From: Archangiaceae bacterium
GTDB taxonomy: Bacteria > Myxococcota > Myxococcia > Myxococcales > Myxococcaceae
Reading direction: 5' to 3'
Assembly (NCBI GenBank): GCA_016714225.1
Contig: JADJNS010000006.1
Coordinates: 248,001-312,000 of the forward strand
Length of the DNA: 64,000 nucleotides
Shown here: positions 35,708 to 44,446 of the stretch, one piece after another
Numbering within the stretch: position 1 is the stretch's first letter
Layout of the letters: the number at the start of each line of letters is the position of its first letter
Translations under genes and position numbers: made by a program
Notes under the pieces: generated by a model
What the model saw: only the letters and a program-made list of their open reading frames with translations
What the model was told of the DNA's origin: nothing
Databases searched by the model: none

Positions 35708-37786
35708 TCACGGCCCTTGATGCCACTGGAAGCCGGTCTCGCGCCCAAAGACGATCGCGACGCTCTCTCGCGGGCCGAGCTCGAGCTCGCGCTCGTCGGT
35801 GAAGGCCCACCCGCCCGGTTCACCCGAGTCGTCGAGCCGCACCGCCACGCGGTGGCGGCCGGGCGGCACCGGCAGGCGTTCGAGGCCGACGCTCGGGCCG
35901 TCGGCCCACAGGCCCGAGGCGCCGAACGACTTCGCGAAGGCCGGCCGCCCGTCGACCTCGAGCTCGACCCGCACGCCCTGGCGCCCGCGGCTGCACTCTT
36001 GCGGGCGGCGCATGTGCACCGGCCGCTTCGCGTTCTCCTCCTCCGAGACGGTGCGGCAGCGCTCCTCGATCTTGCCGGCGTGGCGAAACGAGAGGACGAG
36101 CGACGGCCCGTCGGGCTGCGGCGGGGAGTACGGCAAAGTCTGGCCGCCCCACACCGCGCCCGCCGCGACAGCGCAGGCGAGGGCCGCACCCGCTGCGGCC
36201 GGGAGCACGCGGCGCGGCCGGAGCGGGATGCCCTCGCGAAAGGCGCGCGCCTCGGCGGTGAGCCGCCCGGGCGCGGTGCGATCGACGGTGACCAGCCGCA
36301 CCTTCGAGCGCTCGACCCGGGCGCTGAGCTCGGGCGAGCGGCTGCCGCCCAGCCGCTCGGAGGTCCAGGCGGGGCCCTCGCGGTAGCGGCAGCCGGAGCA
36401 CGCGACGACGAGCACCCCGGGGACACCCTGGCGCAGCGCGCGCTCGAGCGTGATGGCGTTCACCCAACCCGCACACGGCACGCGCATGACGCGGTAGCCG
36501 GGCAGGCTGGTGCAGGCTCCGGTGCCGGGGTCGATGTCGAGCGAACGGCTGACCGCGTCGTCACAGACGAGGGCGACGTGCTGCTGCCGCCCTTCGGGTT
36601 GCTCCTCGATCCACTGCTCGAGCCGCGCCCGCTCGCGGAGCATGTCGAACTGAGGCAGGCCCGAGCCGCCGCTCGCGCAGCTGCCTGCGCAGATGCCGCA
36701 GCCGACGCAGCGCGACGGGTCGACCTGGGCCTGCGTGTCGAACGGGCGGCCGTCGGTGCGCGGCACCAGCGAGATGGCGTCGTACGGGCAGTCGGCCACG
36801 CAGTTGTTGCAGGCATTGCAGCGCGACGCGACGATCTCGGCCGGCTTCGGCTTCTGCTTCGCGAGCAGCCAGGGCACGCTCAGCGCCAGCCCGAAGAGGC
36901 CGAGCGAGATCGCCCAGAGCGCGCCGCCGCCGAGCCGATCGGTGAGCCACAGCGGCGTCAGGTACCAGGCGTCGACCGCGAGCCGGCCCGGCACGTTTGC
37001 CATGCGCGCCGGAGCGGCAGCCAGCGGCGGCAACACGAGCGAGAGCAGCGCGGTCGCGCCGGCGAGCACGACAGTCACTTTCCTGGGAGTGAGAAAGTCG
37101 CTGCGCTGCAGCCGGGCGATGTGGAGCCACAGCGCGATGCCCATCGCGAGGGGGATGAGCATGTGCGCGAAGAAGACGATGAAGAAGAGCAGCGAGTTGA
37201 TGGTGCTGTCGGCGACGAACGTGCGCGCGATCGGGTCGGCGAAGATGGGCAGCACGTCGAGCACGCGCGCCGTGCCGAGCGCGACCTGGCGCGCGGGCTC
37301 GTCCCACACGAGCCAGTAGCCGAGCCAGCCGATCAGCCACAGCAGGGTGAGGGCGGTGAGGCCCGTCACCCAGGCGAGCCAGCGGGCGCCGCCGAAGCGG
37401 CGGGCGGCAGTGAGCTTGAGCGCGTGCCAGGCGACGAAGGCGATGCAGCCGTCCGAGCTGTAGCGGTGGGCGGCGCGCACGAAGCGGCCGAGGAAGCTGG
37501 CCTCGAGCTCGCGCATCGACGCATGCGCGTGGTGCGCTGACGGCGAATACCAGAACAGCAGGAGCACCCCGGTAGCGCACGCGATGAGCAGGAGCACGTT
37601 CGCGACGGCGCCGCTGTGGAGCAGGGGGTTCACCGGGTCGGGCAGGGCGCGCCGGCTCGCGGCTTCCACTTTGAGCAGCACGGCCTCGACTGCGCGAAAC
37701 GCGGCGTCGAAGCGCACCGGCGGCTCGGGCCGCGGGTCAGGCGCGTAGTCCCGCTCGGTCGACGAGCCCGGGCGCGTCACGATCAC
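35708..37786 (-). CDS. Cytochrome b / ferredoxin / MvhD-like fusion protein
   Basis: The 692-residue protein starts at a GTG at 37786 that overlaps the SCO gene stop. The N-terminal third is a cytochrome b with several membrane helices and paired His (FVRAAHRYSSDGCIAFVAWHALK and FFAHMLIPLAMGIALWLHIA). Two 4Fe-4S motifs follow (CNACNNCVADCP and CVGCGICAGSC). Next is an MvhD-like hydrogenase iron-sulfur domain (RVPCAGWVNAITLERALRQG, CSGCRYREG), then one membrane helix and a periplasmic domain. It should pass electrons between quinol, iron-sulfur centres and the oxidase/reductase of the same operon. The direction is inferred. Confidence 0.75.
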   Translation of the reverse strand: MIVTRPGSSTERDYAPDPRPEPPVRFDAAFRAVEAVLLKVEAASRRALPDPVNPLLHSGAVANVLLLIACATGVLLLFWYSPSAHHAHASMRELEASFLGRFVRAAHRYSSDGCIAFVAWHALKLTAARRFGGARWLAWVTGLTALTLLWLIGWLGYWLVWDEPARQVALGTARVLDVLPIFADPIARTFVADSTINSLLFFIVFFAHMLIPLAMGIALWLHIARLQRSDFLTPRKVTVVLAGATALLSLVLPPLAAAPARMANVPGRLAVDAWYLTPLWLTDRLGGGALWAISLGLFGLALSVPWLLAKQKPKPAEIVASRCNACNNCVADCPYDAISLVPRTDGRPFDTQAQVDPSRCVGCGICAGSCASGGSGLPQFDMLRERARLEQWIEEQPEGRQQHVALVCDDAVSRSLDIDPGTGACTSLPGYRVMRVPCAGWVNAITLERALRQGVPGVLVVACSGCRYREGPAWTSERLGGSRSPELSARVERSKVRLVTVDRTAPGRLTAEARAFREGIPLRPRRVLPAAAGAALACAVAAGAVWGGQTLPYSPPQPDGPSLVLSFRHAGKIEERCRTVSEEENAKRPVHMRRPQECSRGRQGVRVELEVDGRPAFAKSFGASGLWADGPSVGLERLPVPPGRHRVAVRLDDSGEPGGWAFTDERELELGPRESVAIVFGRETGFQWHQGP

Positions 37787-38736
37787 TCCCGCATCGCGGT
37801 CGCGGCGCCCGCCGGCTCGTCGACGAGCAGTTCGAGGGCTTCGCCCATCCACCGCTCCTGCAGGTCGTCGAGCGTGAAGCGGTAGGCGAGGCGGCCTGCG
37901 CGATCGACCAGGAGGAAGACGTTGGCGTGATCGATGACGCCCGTCTGCTCGTCGCGGCGGCGGCGCACGTCCATTCGGTCGAGCACGGCCTCGACCGCGG
38001 GTGGTGGGCCGGTGAGCAGGCGAAACTGAGGCGCCTTCACGCCCTGCGCCTCGGCCATGCGGGCGAGCTCTTCGACGTCGTCGCGGGCCGGGTCGAGGGT
38101 GACGCCAAGCACGACCACGTCCCTGCTCTTCACCCCGGGGAGCCTGGCGACGACGCGCTTCGCCTGCCCGAGGATGCGCGGGCAGGCGAGCCCGCAGGTC
38201 GCGTAGACGGCGGTGAGCACCACGACGCGCCCCTTGAGCTCGGCGAGCCGCACCTTCGTGCCCTCGTGATCGACGAGCCACACCTCGGGGGCCGGCACCG
38301 AGATGCGCAGGGCCTGCGGCTGGAAGACGTCGGGCTTCACCGGGAGAGGGGTGCCGGCGATGAGCGCCACCAGCGCGGCTGCGAGGCAAGCGGTGACCCC
38401 CGTCGCGGCGCCCAGGATCGGCACGAGGGTCTTCGGCCGCTCGCGCGCCACCTCGGCGAGCGGACGGCGCCAGAACCAGACCACGATCGCCATCAGACCG
38501 ACGAGCTCGACGAACACCGAGCTGACGGCGAGCGCGTACGTGGCGCCGGTTTGCGGCGCGGCGCCGAAACACCAGGCGCGGAACTGCTCGGCGAAGGCGC
38601 CCGCGGCGCCCGCGGAGGGCGGCACCGAGAGGAGCGCCGCTGTGGCGATCTCGACGAGCAGGAGCACGGCGACGGCGAGCGCCGGGAAGGCGTAGCCGGT
38701 GAAGAAGCGCTCGACGGCGGCGAGGGGGCGGTGCAT
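37783..38736 (-). CDS. SCO1/SenC family copper assembly protein
   Basis: The 317-residue protein has an N-terminal region of about four membrane helices and a thioredoxin-like SCO domain: the copper site CGLACP in AVYATCGLACPRIL and the distant His in VIDHANVFLL. SCO proteins build the CuA centre of haem-copper enzymes, which fits the CuA subunit encoded in the same operon. The extra membrane region makes it longer than a typical SCO1 (about 200 residues). It lies between the small subunit gene and the cytochrome b fusion, overlapping the latter. Confidence 0.85.
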   Translation of the reverse strand: MHRPLAAVERFFTGYAFPALAVAVLLLVEIATAALLSVPPSAGAAGAFAEQFRAWCFGAAPQTGATYALAVSSVFVELVGLMAIVVWFWRRPLAEVARERPKTLVPILGAATGVTACLAAALVALIAGTPLPVKPDVFQPQALRISVPAPEVWLVDHEGTKVRLAELKGRVVVLTAVYATCGLACPRILGQAKRVVARLPGVKSRDVVVLGVTLDPARDDVEELARMAEAQGVKAPQFRLLTGPPPAVEAVLDRMDVRRRRDEQTGVIDHANVFLLVDRAGRLAYRFTLDDLQERWMGEALELLVDEPAGAATAMRE

Positions 38737-38745
38737 TTGGATCCT

Positions 38746-38922
38746 TCAGCGCACCGGCCAGGTGTCGGCGAGCGCCTTCCAGTTCGCGAAGTAGTAGACG
38801 GCGAACGAGAGGAGCAGGATGAGCGCGAGCACCAGCGTGCCCGGCGTCCGGTGCGAGCCTTCGTCCTTCTCGTGCTCCGACTGGATGACGTCCGCTGCCT
38901 TGGGTTCGTTCGGTTGAGTCAT
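38746..38922 (-). CDS. Small membrane subunit of the haem-copper complex
   Basis: The 58-residue protein has a charged start (NEPKAADVIQSEHEKDEGS) and one membrane helix (LVLALILLLSFAVYYFA). Its size, location directly after subunit I (two bases) and direction fit a minor subunit such as the single-helix subunits of ba3- or cbb3-type enzymes. There is no catalytic motif. Confidence 0.6.
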   Translation of the reverse strand: MTQPNEPKAADVIQSEHEKDEGSHRTPGTLVLALILLLSFAVYYFANWKALADTWPVR

Positions 38923-38924
38923 GG

Positions 38925-40535
38925 CTACCAGGCCTCCATCTTCTTTCCGGCGTTCGAGCGGCCGAAGAACACCGCGGCCACGGTGAGCAGCAGGAAGATG
39001 AGCAGGCCCACGAAGGCGATGGTGCCGCCGATGCCGACCAGCCCCATCATCAGGTGGGCGGTGGAGTCGAAGCCCGCCGAGAACTGCGCGCCGGTGAAGT
39101 TGATGTCCCAGTGGCGGCGTGGCACGCCGTAGCTGCCAGCGAACGACATCGCGATGGCCATGACCGTGATGCCGCCCGCGAACACGAACGGCTGGAGGCG
39201 GGCGAGCGCCTTCGCGGGGTACTCCTTCTGGAAGATGAGCGGGACCACGTAATAGGCGAGGCCCATGAACGCGAGCGAGGTGCCGCCGACGACCGTGGTG
39301 TGGAAGTGGCCGGGGATGCGCAGCGTGTTGTGGGCGATGATGTTGATCTGCTGCGTGCCGAGCGTGACGCCGGTGATGCCGCCCAGGAAGCCGAAGATGA
39401 CGAGCGAGAGGAAGAAGGCCGAGAAGCCGGGGTTCTTCCACGGAGCGGCGAAGAGCCAGCCGAACAGGCCCTTGTTGTGGCCCTTCTTGCGCATCGCGAC
39501 CTCGATCGAGGCCGGCACGGTGAACCCGTGGATCATGGAGGCCAGCACCGCGAGGTACATCGCGTAGGAGGTGTTCCAGATCTTCCAGCCTGCTCCGACG
39601 CCGGGGTCGACGAGCAGGTGGTGCGCCGAGGCGAGGTTGATGAAGAGGATGTAGAGCACGAAGGCGCCGCGGCACACGGCCTGGTTCAGCGGCTTCGCGC
39701 CGGTGGTGAGCGTGCCGAGCAGGTACCAGACCGAGACCATCGCGCAGACGTTGACCTGCTGCGACTGGTGCCCGAGGCCCCACCACACGAGGCGGTACCA
39801 GGCAGCGTCGGGCGCCTCGGTGAGCCCGAGCGACCAGAGGAACGTGGGGATCATCACGACCGCGCCGTGCAGCAGGGTGACCACCGCGATGATCGCGGCG
39901 GCGGTCGCGCCGAACACGACGAGCGGCACGGAGCCCGCGTACGTCTTGTCACGCTTCGCGATGTAGAGCGTGGCGAGGAAGTTGATGACGGCGATCAGCG
40001 CGCCGACGGCGAAGAGGATGATGCCCAGGTAGAACGACCAGTGGGCCTGCAGCGGCACGTAGCTGGTCATCATCACGTCGGCCTTGCCCGACCAGACGGC
40101 GCCGTTGATGGCGAGGGCGCCGGCGACCATGAGGCCGAACGCCACCCAGGCGGTGCCCTTCGAGGCGAGGCGCGTGTTCAAGAGCGTCGTGCCCGCGAAG
40201 TAGAGGATCGCGATCTCCATGAAGATGATCCAGAGGATCAACATGTTGAGGCCGTGCGCGGTGAGCACGCGGTAGTACCAGTCGGCCGGGAGCAGGTGCA
40301 CGGTCGGCCACCGCGTGAGCGCGAGGAGCAGCGCGGCGACGCCCCCGATGAGGAGGAAGACCACCGCGGCCACCGCGTTCAGGCGAATGAAGCGCTGGGC
40401 GGTGAGGCAGACCGGCAGGCCGGTGGTTTCGCAGGTGCGCACCTGGCCCGCGTGATTGCCGGTCTTGAAGCCCGGCTTCTCCTCGTCGGGCACGTGCCCT
40501 TCGAGTGCTGCGAGTCCGTTCGCTGTCGTCGCCAT
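38925..40535 (-). CDS. norY: Haem-copper subunit I, NO-reductase-like (NorY type)
   Basis: The 536-residue membrane protein has the haem-copper core: a haem ligand His in LTAHGLNMLILW, CuB ligands in LGHQSQQVNV and NLASAHHLLVD, and haem ligands in PGHFHTTVVGG. In oxygen reductases the first CuB His starts His-Pro-Glu-Val-Tyr, whose Tyr is crosslinked. Here the fifth position is Gln (HQSQQ), so the Tyr is missing and oxygen reduction is unlikely. Gene order (CuA subunit, this gene, small subunit, SCO) matches the norSY-senC clusters known from nitrifiers. NO reductase is therefore the best reading. Confidence 0.75.
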   Translation of the reverse strand: MATTANGLAALEGHVPDEEKPGFKTGNHAGQVRTCETTGLPVCLTAQRFIRLNAVAAVVFLLIGGVAALLLALTRWPTVHLLPADWYYRVLTAHGLNMLILWIIFMEIAILYFAGTTLLNTRLASKGTAWVAFGLMVAGALAINGAVWSGKADVMMTSYVPLQAHWSFYLGIILFAVGALIAVINFLATLYIAKRDKTYAGSVPLVVFGATAAAIIAVVTLLHGAVVMIPTFLWSLGLTEAPDAAWYRLVWWGLGHQSQQVNVCAMVSVWYLLGTLTTGAKPLNQAVCRGAFVLYILFINLASAHHLLVDPGVGAGWKIWNTSYAMYLAVLASMIHGFTVPASIEVAMRKKGHNKGLFGWLFAAPWKNPGFSAFFLSLVIFGFLGGITGVTLGTQQINIIAHNTLRIPGHFHTTVVGGTSLAFMGLAYYVVPLIFQKEYPAKALARLQPFVFAGGITVMAIAMSFAGSYGVPRRHWDINFTGAQFSAGFDSTAHLMMGLVGIGGTIAFVGLLIFLLLTVAAVFFGRSNAGKKMEAW

Positions 40536-40536
40536 G

Positions 40537-41064
40537 TTATTCCTCCACGATGATCTTGCCGGCCATGGTGTGGTGACCGACGCCGCAGAACTCGTTGCAG
40601 ACGATCGAGTACTCGCCGGCGCGCGTCGGGGTGAGGGTGAGCACGTGGTCGTAGCCGGGCACGACCTGGAAGTTCATGTTCACCGGCTGCAGTGAGAAGC
40701 CGTGGTTCAGGTCCATCGAGCCCACGTGCACGCGGTACGTCTGGTCCTTCTTCAGCTTGAGCACGGGGTCCCACCGCCACATGCGCGCCGTCAGGTAGAC
40801 GTCGGTGCCCGGCGGCGGCTGCACGATCGCGGTGTAGCGATCTTCACCGACCTTGTAGGCCTCGATGAACTTCTGCGCGCGCTGGTAGAACTCGGCCGGC
40901 GTCACGCGGTAGGCCTCGCCGGTGGAGTTCTGCTTGCCCTTGAAGTGCCAGTACGGCATCGCCAGCGTCAGCACGAGGCACCAGGCGATCGCGAGGCCGA
41001 TCCACAGGCGCTCGCCGGCGCTCGGGGCCTTGAACCAACCCTGCTCGGGGAAGGAGATGCTCAT
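40537..41064 (-). CDS. norS: CuA-containing subunit II (NorS type)
   Basis: The 175-residue protein has one N-terminal membrane helix (LWIGLAIAWCLVLTLAM) and a cupredoxin domain with the CuA ligands: His in MDLNHGFSLQP and the cluster CNEFCGVGHHTM, which has the full Cys-x3-Cys-x3-His-x2-Met set. It should accept electrons from a cytochrome c or copper protein. It starts at an ATG at 41064 that overlaps the previous small ORF and ends one base before the subunit I start. Confidence 0.85.
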   Translation of the reverse strand: MSISFPEQGWFKAPSAGERLWIGLAIAWCLVLTLAMPYWHFKGKQNSTGEAYRVTPAEFYQRAQKFIEAYKVGEDRYTAIVQPPPGTDVYLTARMWRWDPVLKLKKDQTYRVHVGSMDLNHGFSLQPVNMNFQVVPGYDHVLTLTPTRAGEYSIVCNEFCGVGHHTMAGKIIVEE

Positions 41065-41171
41065 GGCAGCGGCGCCTTCGGCAGGCGCATGAGCTCGATC
41101 CAGCCCCACGCGGTGTACGAGAGCCACGGGATCAAGATCCCGAGCACGAGCAACAACCACGGGTTGTCCAT
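41061..41171 (-). CDS. Tiny membrane protein in the haem-copper operon
   Basis: This 36-residue ORF begins at an ATG at 41171 that shares bases with the upstream TGA (TGATG) and ends inside the ATGA of the CuA subunit. It holds one membrane helix (WLLLVLGILIPWLSYTAWGW). The precise stop-start overlaps on both sides argue it is translated. It could be a minor subunit. It is too short to compare with named families. Confidence 0.5.
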   Translation of the reverse strand: MDNPWLLLVLGILIPWLSYTAWGWIELMRLPKAPLP

Positions 41172-42619
41172 CAGTGCCTGGACGGGGTGCTTTCGACTGG
41201 CTTGGGCCACGTTCGCCTCCGGGTGAGTACTGCGAGCTTCGAGAGCCGCCGCGCGGGCGCGAAGGCCCGCACGACGTAGGTGAGGAAGAGGAGCCCGCCG
41301 GCGATCGCGACGAGGCCCCCGACGCCCATGACGACGAGCCCGGCCCACTCGCCCGCCGTGCGGATGTGCTGCTCGGCGCCGAACGCCTTGCGGGCCATAC
41401 CGCTCGAGCCGGCGAGTGCGAACCCGAGCGCGAAGACGAGCTGGCCCGAGCCGAAGAGCGCCGGCTGCCAGCGAATCGCGCGCTGCAGCCGCGCCCCGGG
41501 CCACTCGCAGCCGAGCGCCGGGAGCATCGGCACCGTGACGCCCATGAACGCGCAGGTCACCGCGCCGATGTTTGCGTGGTAGTGCGCCGGCACCATCGTG
41601 TTCGAGCCGGTGATGAGCGCTCCCAAGCCGAAGCCGGCGATCGTCAGCGTCGCGCTCGCGAAGAAGGCGAGGAGCCTGGGGTTCGAGAGATCGACGTCGC
41701 GCCGCGCGCGCCACACGCCCCTGAGGCACAGCGCGAGGAAGACGAGGACGGCCGGGAAGATGCCCCACCGCATGGCTTGAGTGAACGCGCCGTGCACCCA
41801 GCCGTGCTGAACGCCGGCGAGCGCGAGCGCGGGCCCCGCGGCGGCGGGGAGCAGCAGCACCGCCGTCAGCGCCACCACCGCGCCGCGGGAGACCGGCGAG
41901 CGGCCGAGCGCGGGCGTGAGCAGCATCAGCCAGACGCAGAGCATCGCGCACTCGCTCGCGACCTGAAGCACGTGCCCGCCGCCCCAGAACAGCAGCTCGT
42001 AACGCCCCTCGGGCGGGAGCCCCTGCGGCATCGTGCTGAACGAGGCCGCGAAGGTGAGCAGCGCGAGGAGCACGGCGAGCGCCGCCGCGCGCAGGGCGGG
42101 GCGGGCTTCGGGGGGCAGCAGGCGCGCCGCGCCGGGCAGCTCGCGGCTCGGCAGCAGGCGGGCGTCGGCGAAGGTGAAGAGGAGGCCGACGAAGAACAGG
42201 GCGAGCCCGGCGAGGAAGAGCGGGTGGTCGAGCGCCGGCACGTAGTTCGAGAGCACCGGCTCGACCCCGGGCACGAGCAGGGTGGCAGGCAGCGCGGCGA
42301 CTCCGAGCGCGGCGGCGCCGAAGCCGACGGCCCCGCGCGCGGGCGAGCTGCCCCTGGCCTCGAGCAGGGAAAAGAGGGCGGCGAGGAAGGCGTAGAACCA
42401 GACCACCAGCGCCAGGTCGACGTGCACGACCAGACACCGCTTGAAGAACTGTGGGTCGGTCACCAGCGACGTGAAGGGCGGCACGCGCGCGATGACGAGG
42501 AGCAGCGAGAAGCTGCCCGCGACCAGCAGGCTCGCGACCGCCAGCGCGAGCCACCGGCCGGCCTGCCTGCGTGCGTTGTGTCCTGCCAGCTCCACGGGGA
42601 ACCTCGTCTCAATGGACAA
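41171..42619 (-). CDS. Second haem-copper-oxidase-like membrane protein
   Basis: The 482-residue protein has about twelve membrane helices and His residues in the positions of a haem-copper subunit I: CLVVHVDLALVVWF, FWGGGHVLQVASECAMLC, VQHGWVHG and VPAHYHANIGAVTCAFMG. None of the usual His-Pro-Glu-Val-Tyr is present. It is quite different from the NorY-type subunit three genes on. The start is uncertain: TTG at 42619 or GTG at 42595. It is the first gene of the operon and is divergent from the Rrf2 regulator. It may be a haem b electron-transfer or second NO-reducing subunit. Confidence 0.65.
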   Translation of the reverse strand: MSIETRFPVELAGHNARRQAGRWLALAVASLLVAGSFSLLLVIARVPPFTSLVTDPQFFKRCLVVHVDLALVVWFYAFLAALFSLLEARGSSPARGAVGFGAAALGVAALPATLLVPGVEPVLSNYVPALDHPLFLAGLALFFVGLLFTFADARLLPSRELPGAARLLPPEARPALRAAALAVLLALLTFAASFSTMPQGLPPEGRYELLFWGGGHVLQVASECAMLCVWLMLLTPALGRSPVSRGAVVALTAVLLLPAAAGPALALAGVQHGWVHGAFTQAMRWGIFPAVLVFLALCLRGVWRARRDVDLSNPRLLAFFASATLTIAGFGLGALITGSNTMVPAHYHANIGAVTCAFMGVTVPMLPALGCEWPGARLQRAIRWQPALFGSGQLVFALGFALAGSSGMARKAFGAEQHIRTAGEWAGLVVMGVGGLVAIAGGLLFLTYVVRAFAPARRLSKLAVLTRRRTWPKPVESTPSRH

Positions 42620-42666
42620 CGGGGTCCGTAGATATCTCCGTCTTCAATGGATAGTCAAGTCCATTG
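42610..42666. promoter_or_regulatory. CAATGGA operator repeats
   Basis: A perfect inverted repeat CAATGGA-N8-TCCATTG spans 42645-42666 and a third CAATGGA copy lies at 42610-42616. They sit in the divergent gap between the Rrf2 regulator and the haem-copper operon, so they are likely binding sites for that regulator acting on both promoters. Confidence 0.65.
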
Positions 42667-42689
42667 ATGAGCTGCTAATGTGTGGGCCG

Positions 42690-43151
42690 ATGATCTTGTC
42701 GATGACTGCGGAGTACGCGTTGAGGGCGATGGCGGAGATCGCGGCGCGAGGGCCTGACGACCCCGTGCGCGCGAAGGACCTGTCGGAGACGGCGGGCGTG
42801 CCGCCCTCGTACCTGTCGAAGATCTTGCGGCGGCTGGCCGCGGCCGGGCTGCTCACCTCGGAGAAGGGTCACGGAGGGGGCTTCCGCCTCTCGCGGCCGG
42901 CCAGCCGGATCACGTTCGGCGAGGTGCTGCGCGCCGTCGACGTCGATCTGTCGGACGGCGGCTGCGTGTTCGGGTGGGGCGCGTGCGACGCGCAGCTGCC
43001 GTGCCTGTTGCACCCGGCCTGGGCCGAGCTGAAGGCGTCGCTGTCTGCGTGGGCGACCCGGTCGACGCTGGCGCACGCGACGTCGGGGGCGGCGGCGGTG
43101 AAGCACTTCCGCCGGGCGCTGAGGCAGGCCGCGCAGCGTCCGGCTCGCTAG
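42690..43151 (+). CDS. Rrf2-family regulator, NsrR-like
   Basis: From the ATG at 42690 the protein has 153 residues. The N-terminal winged helix is typical of Rrf2 (MTAEYALRAMAEIAARG, VPPSYLSKILRRLAAAGLLTSEKG), and a cysteine loop GGCVFGWGACDAQLPC gives three Cys with spacing Cys-x6-Cys-x5-Cys, as in the NO-sensing [4Fe-4S] regulator NsrR. Divergence from an NO-reductase-like operon fits this. The open frame upstream of 42690 is not protein-like. Its TAG stop shares CTAG (43148-43151) with the stop of the convergent dehydratase-like gene. Confidence 0.8.
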   Translation: MILSMTAEYALRAMAEIAARGPDDPVRAKDLSETAGVPPSYLSKILRRLAAAGLLTSEKGHGGGFRLSRPASRITFGEVLRAVDVDLSDGGCVFGWGACDAQLPCLLHPAWAELKASLSAWATRSTLAHATSGAAAVKHFRRALRQAAQRPAR

Positions 43152-44446
43152 CGGTCGGCCTCACCTCGCGCGATGCGCTCGGCGGCGCTGCTGGCGAAGG
43201 CCCGGGGGCCGGTGAGCTCGGGTACCCGCTGCCTGCCGAGGCGCGCGCGCGCGGTGGCGAGATCGAGGCCCCTCGCGGCGCAGGCGCTCTCCGCCTCGCC
43301 AAGCGCGCGCAACGCGGCAGCGTGCAGCGCCATCTCGAGGCGGCTGTCGACCGAGGCGTGCGAGTCGCCCGTCGTCTCGAGCGCGAGGAACGCGGGGCCG
43401 GCGCGCTGGCGAGCGAGCAGCGGCGACAGCACGCCGTCTGAGAGCGCCGACGACGGCAGGCAGCCGAAGGGCTTGAGCGAGACCACGAGGTGCGCTGTTC
43501 GGCTGCCGGCCGCTTCGAGCGCGCGGGCGACCTCGAGAAACCCGCTCCCCCCGCGCACCGCCGCCGGGTACCAGTCGGCGGCGAGCGCCGCGAGGCGAGC
43601 CGGGTGAGACAGGCGTCCCGGCAGCCCGGCGCTTCGCGCCAGCCTGCGCCAGAGGGCGCCGAGGCTCCGAACGGGTCGGGCTGCGGCGCTCTGCCAGGCG
43701 AGCGCCCGGAACCAATCGATGAGACGCGGGGCATCGATCTCCGCGCCCAACCCGGCGAGCCGAACCGCGGCGTCGTAGGAAGGGTCGCCCCCGGCGAGCG
43801 TCGTCCACGGCTCGCCCGTGAGCAGCACCCGCGGGAGGATCCGGTCGCCGCGGAACGGAAGCCCGCGCAGCGCCCGAGCCGCACTGCCGAGCGCTTCGTC
43901 GAGCGGGGCGTCTCTTTCCACGGCGGCGGCGACCGCGGCGGTCTCTCGCTCGAGCGCAGTCTCGAACGCGCCGGCATCGGCCGCGTAGGGGCGGAGCGCG
44001 TGGCCGAGGCTCTCCAGAACGTCGCCCGCCACCAGCGCGAGCAGCAGGCCGAAGCCCGGGCCACGGTCGAGCGCGGGGAGAAAGGCGAGCGGGTCGACGC
44101 GCTCGACCTGCAGCTCGGCGAGGCCGGTGCCCTCGAGCACGCGCTGCCACTCGAGGGGGAACGCCGCGAGCCGGCAGGGGCCGCACGAGGCCGGCACGAG
44201 CCAGGTGTGTGCGCGCGCGAACGCCGCGATGCAGCCGGAACCGCGTGCACGCTCGAGCACGGCGCCGACCGGGTAGTGCGCCGGGTTGCACTGGCCGTGG
44301 TTGCCCAGCGAGCGCGCCGCCCCGAGGCCCGAGTCCGTCGGCGCAGCGAGCTGCTCGGCGCGGACGCCGGCTGCCCGCAGCGCCGCGACGGCGAGCCGGT
44401 CGCGCACGGCGCCGAGGCCACCTACGAGCAGGGTGCGACCGTTCAC
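43148..44446 (-). CDS. 2-hydroxyacyl-CoA dehydratase-like partner protein
   Basis: The 432-residue protein contains AQCNPAHYPVGA-type and CGPCRLAAFPLEWQRVL segments, the iron-sulfur-binding pattern seen in HgdB-like components and in DUF2229-type partners of large CoA-enzyme activases. It starts at a GTG directly after the TGA of the activase. Its likely role is to receive low-potential electrons from the activase. No obvious CoA-substrate gene is adjacent, so its substrate is unknown. Confidence 0.65.
   Translation of the reverse strand: MNGRTLLVGGLGAVRDRLAVAALRAAGVRAEQLAAPTDSGLGAARSLGNHGQCNPAHYPVGAVLERARGSGCIAAFARAHTWLVPASCGPCRLAAFPLEWQRVLEGTGLAELQVERVDPLAFLPALDRGPGFGLLLALVAGDVLESLGHALRPYAADAGAFETALERETAAVAAAVERDAPLDEALGSAARALRGLPFRGDRILPRVLLTGEPWTTLAGGDPSYDAAVRLAGLGAEIDAPRLIDWFRALAWQSAAARPVRSLGALWRRLARSAGLPGRLSHPARLAALAADWYPAAVRGGSGFLEVARALEAAGSRTAHLVVSLKPFGCLPSSALSDGVLSPLLARQRAGPAFLALETTGDSHASVDSRLEMALHAAALRALGEAESACAARGLDLATARARLGRQRVPELTGPRAFASSAAERIARGEADR

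Noticed and set aside
38925..40535. Calling subunit I an ordinary cytochrome c oxidase
   Set aside because: The CuB histidine is followed by QSQQ instead of Pro-Glu-Val-Tyr, so the Tyr needed by oxygen reductases is absent at that place.
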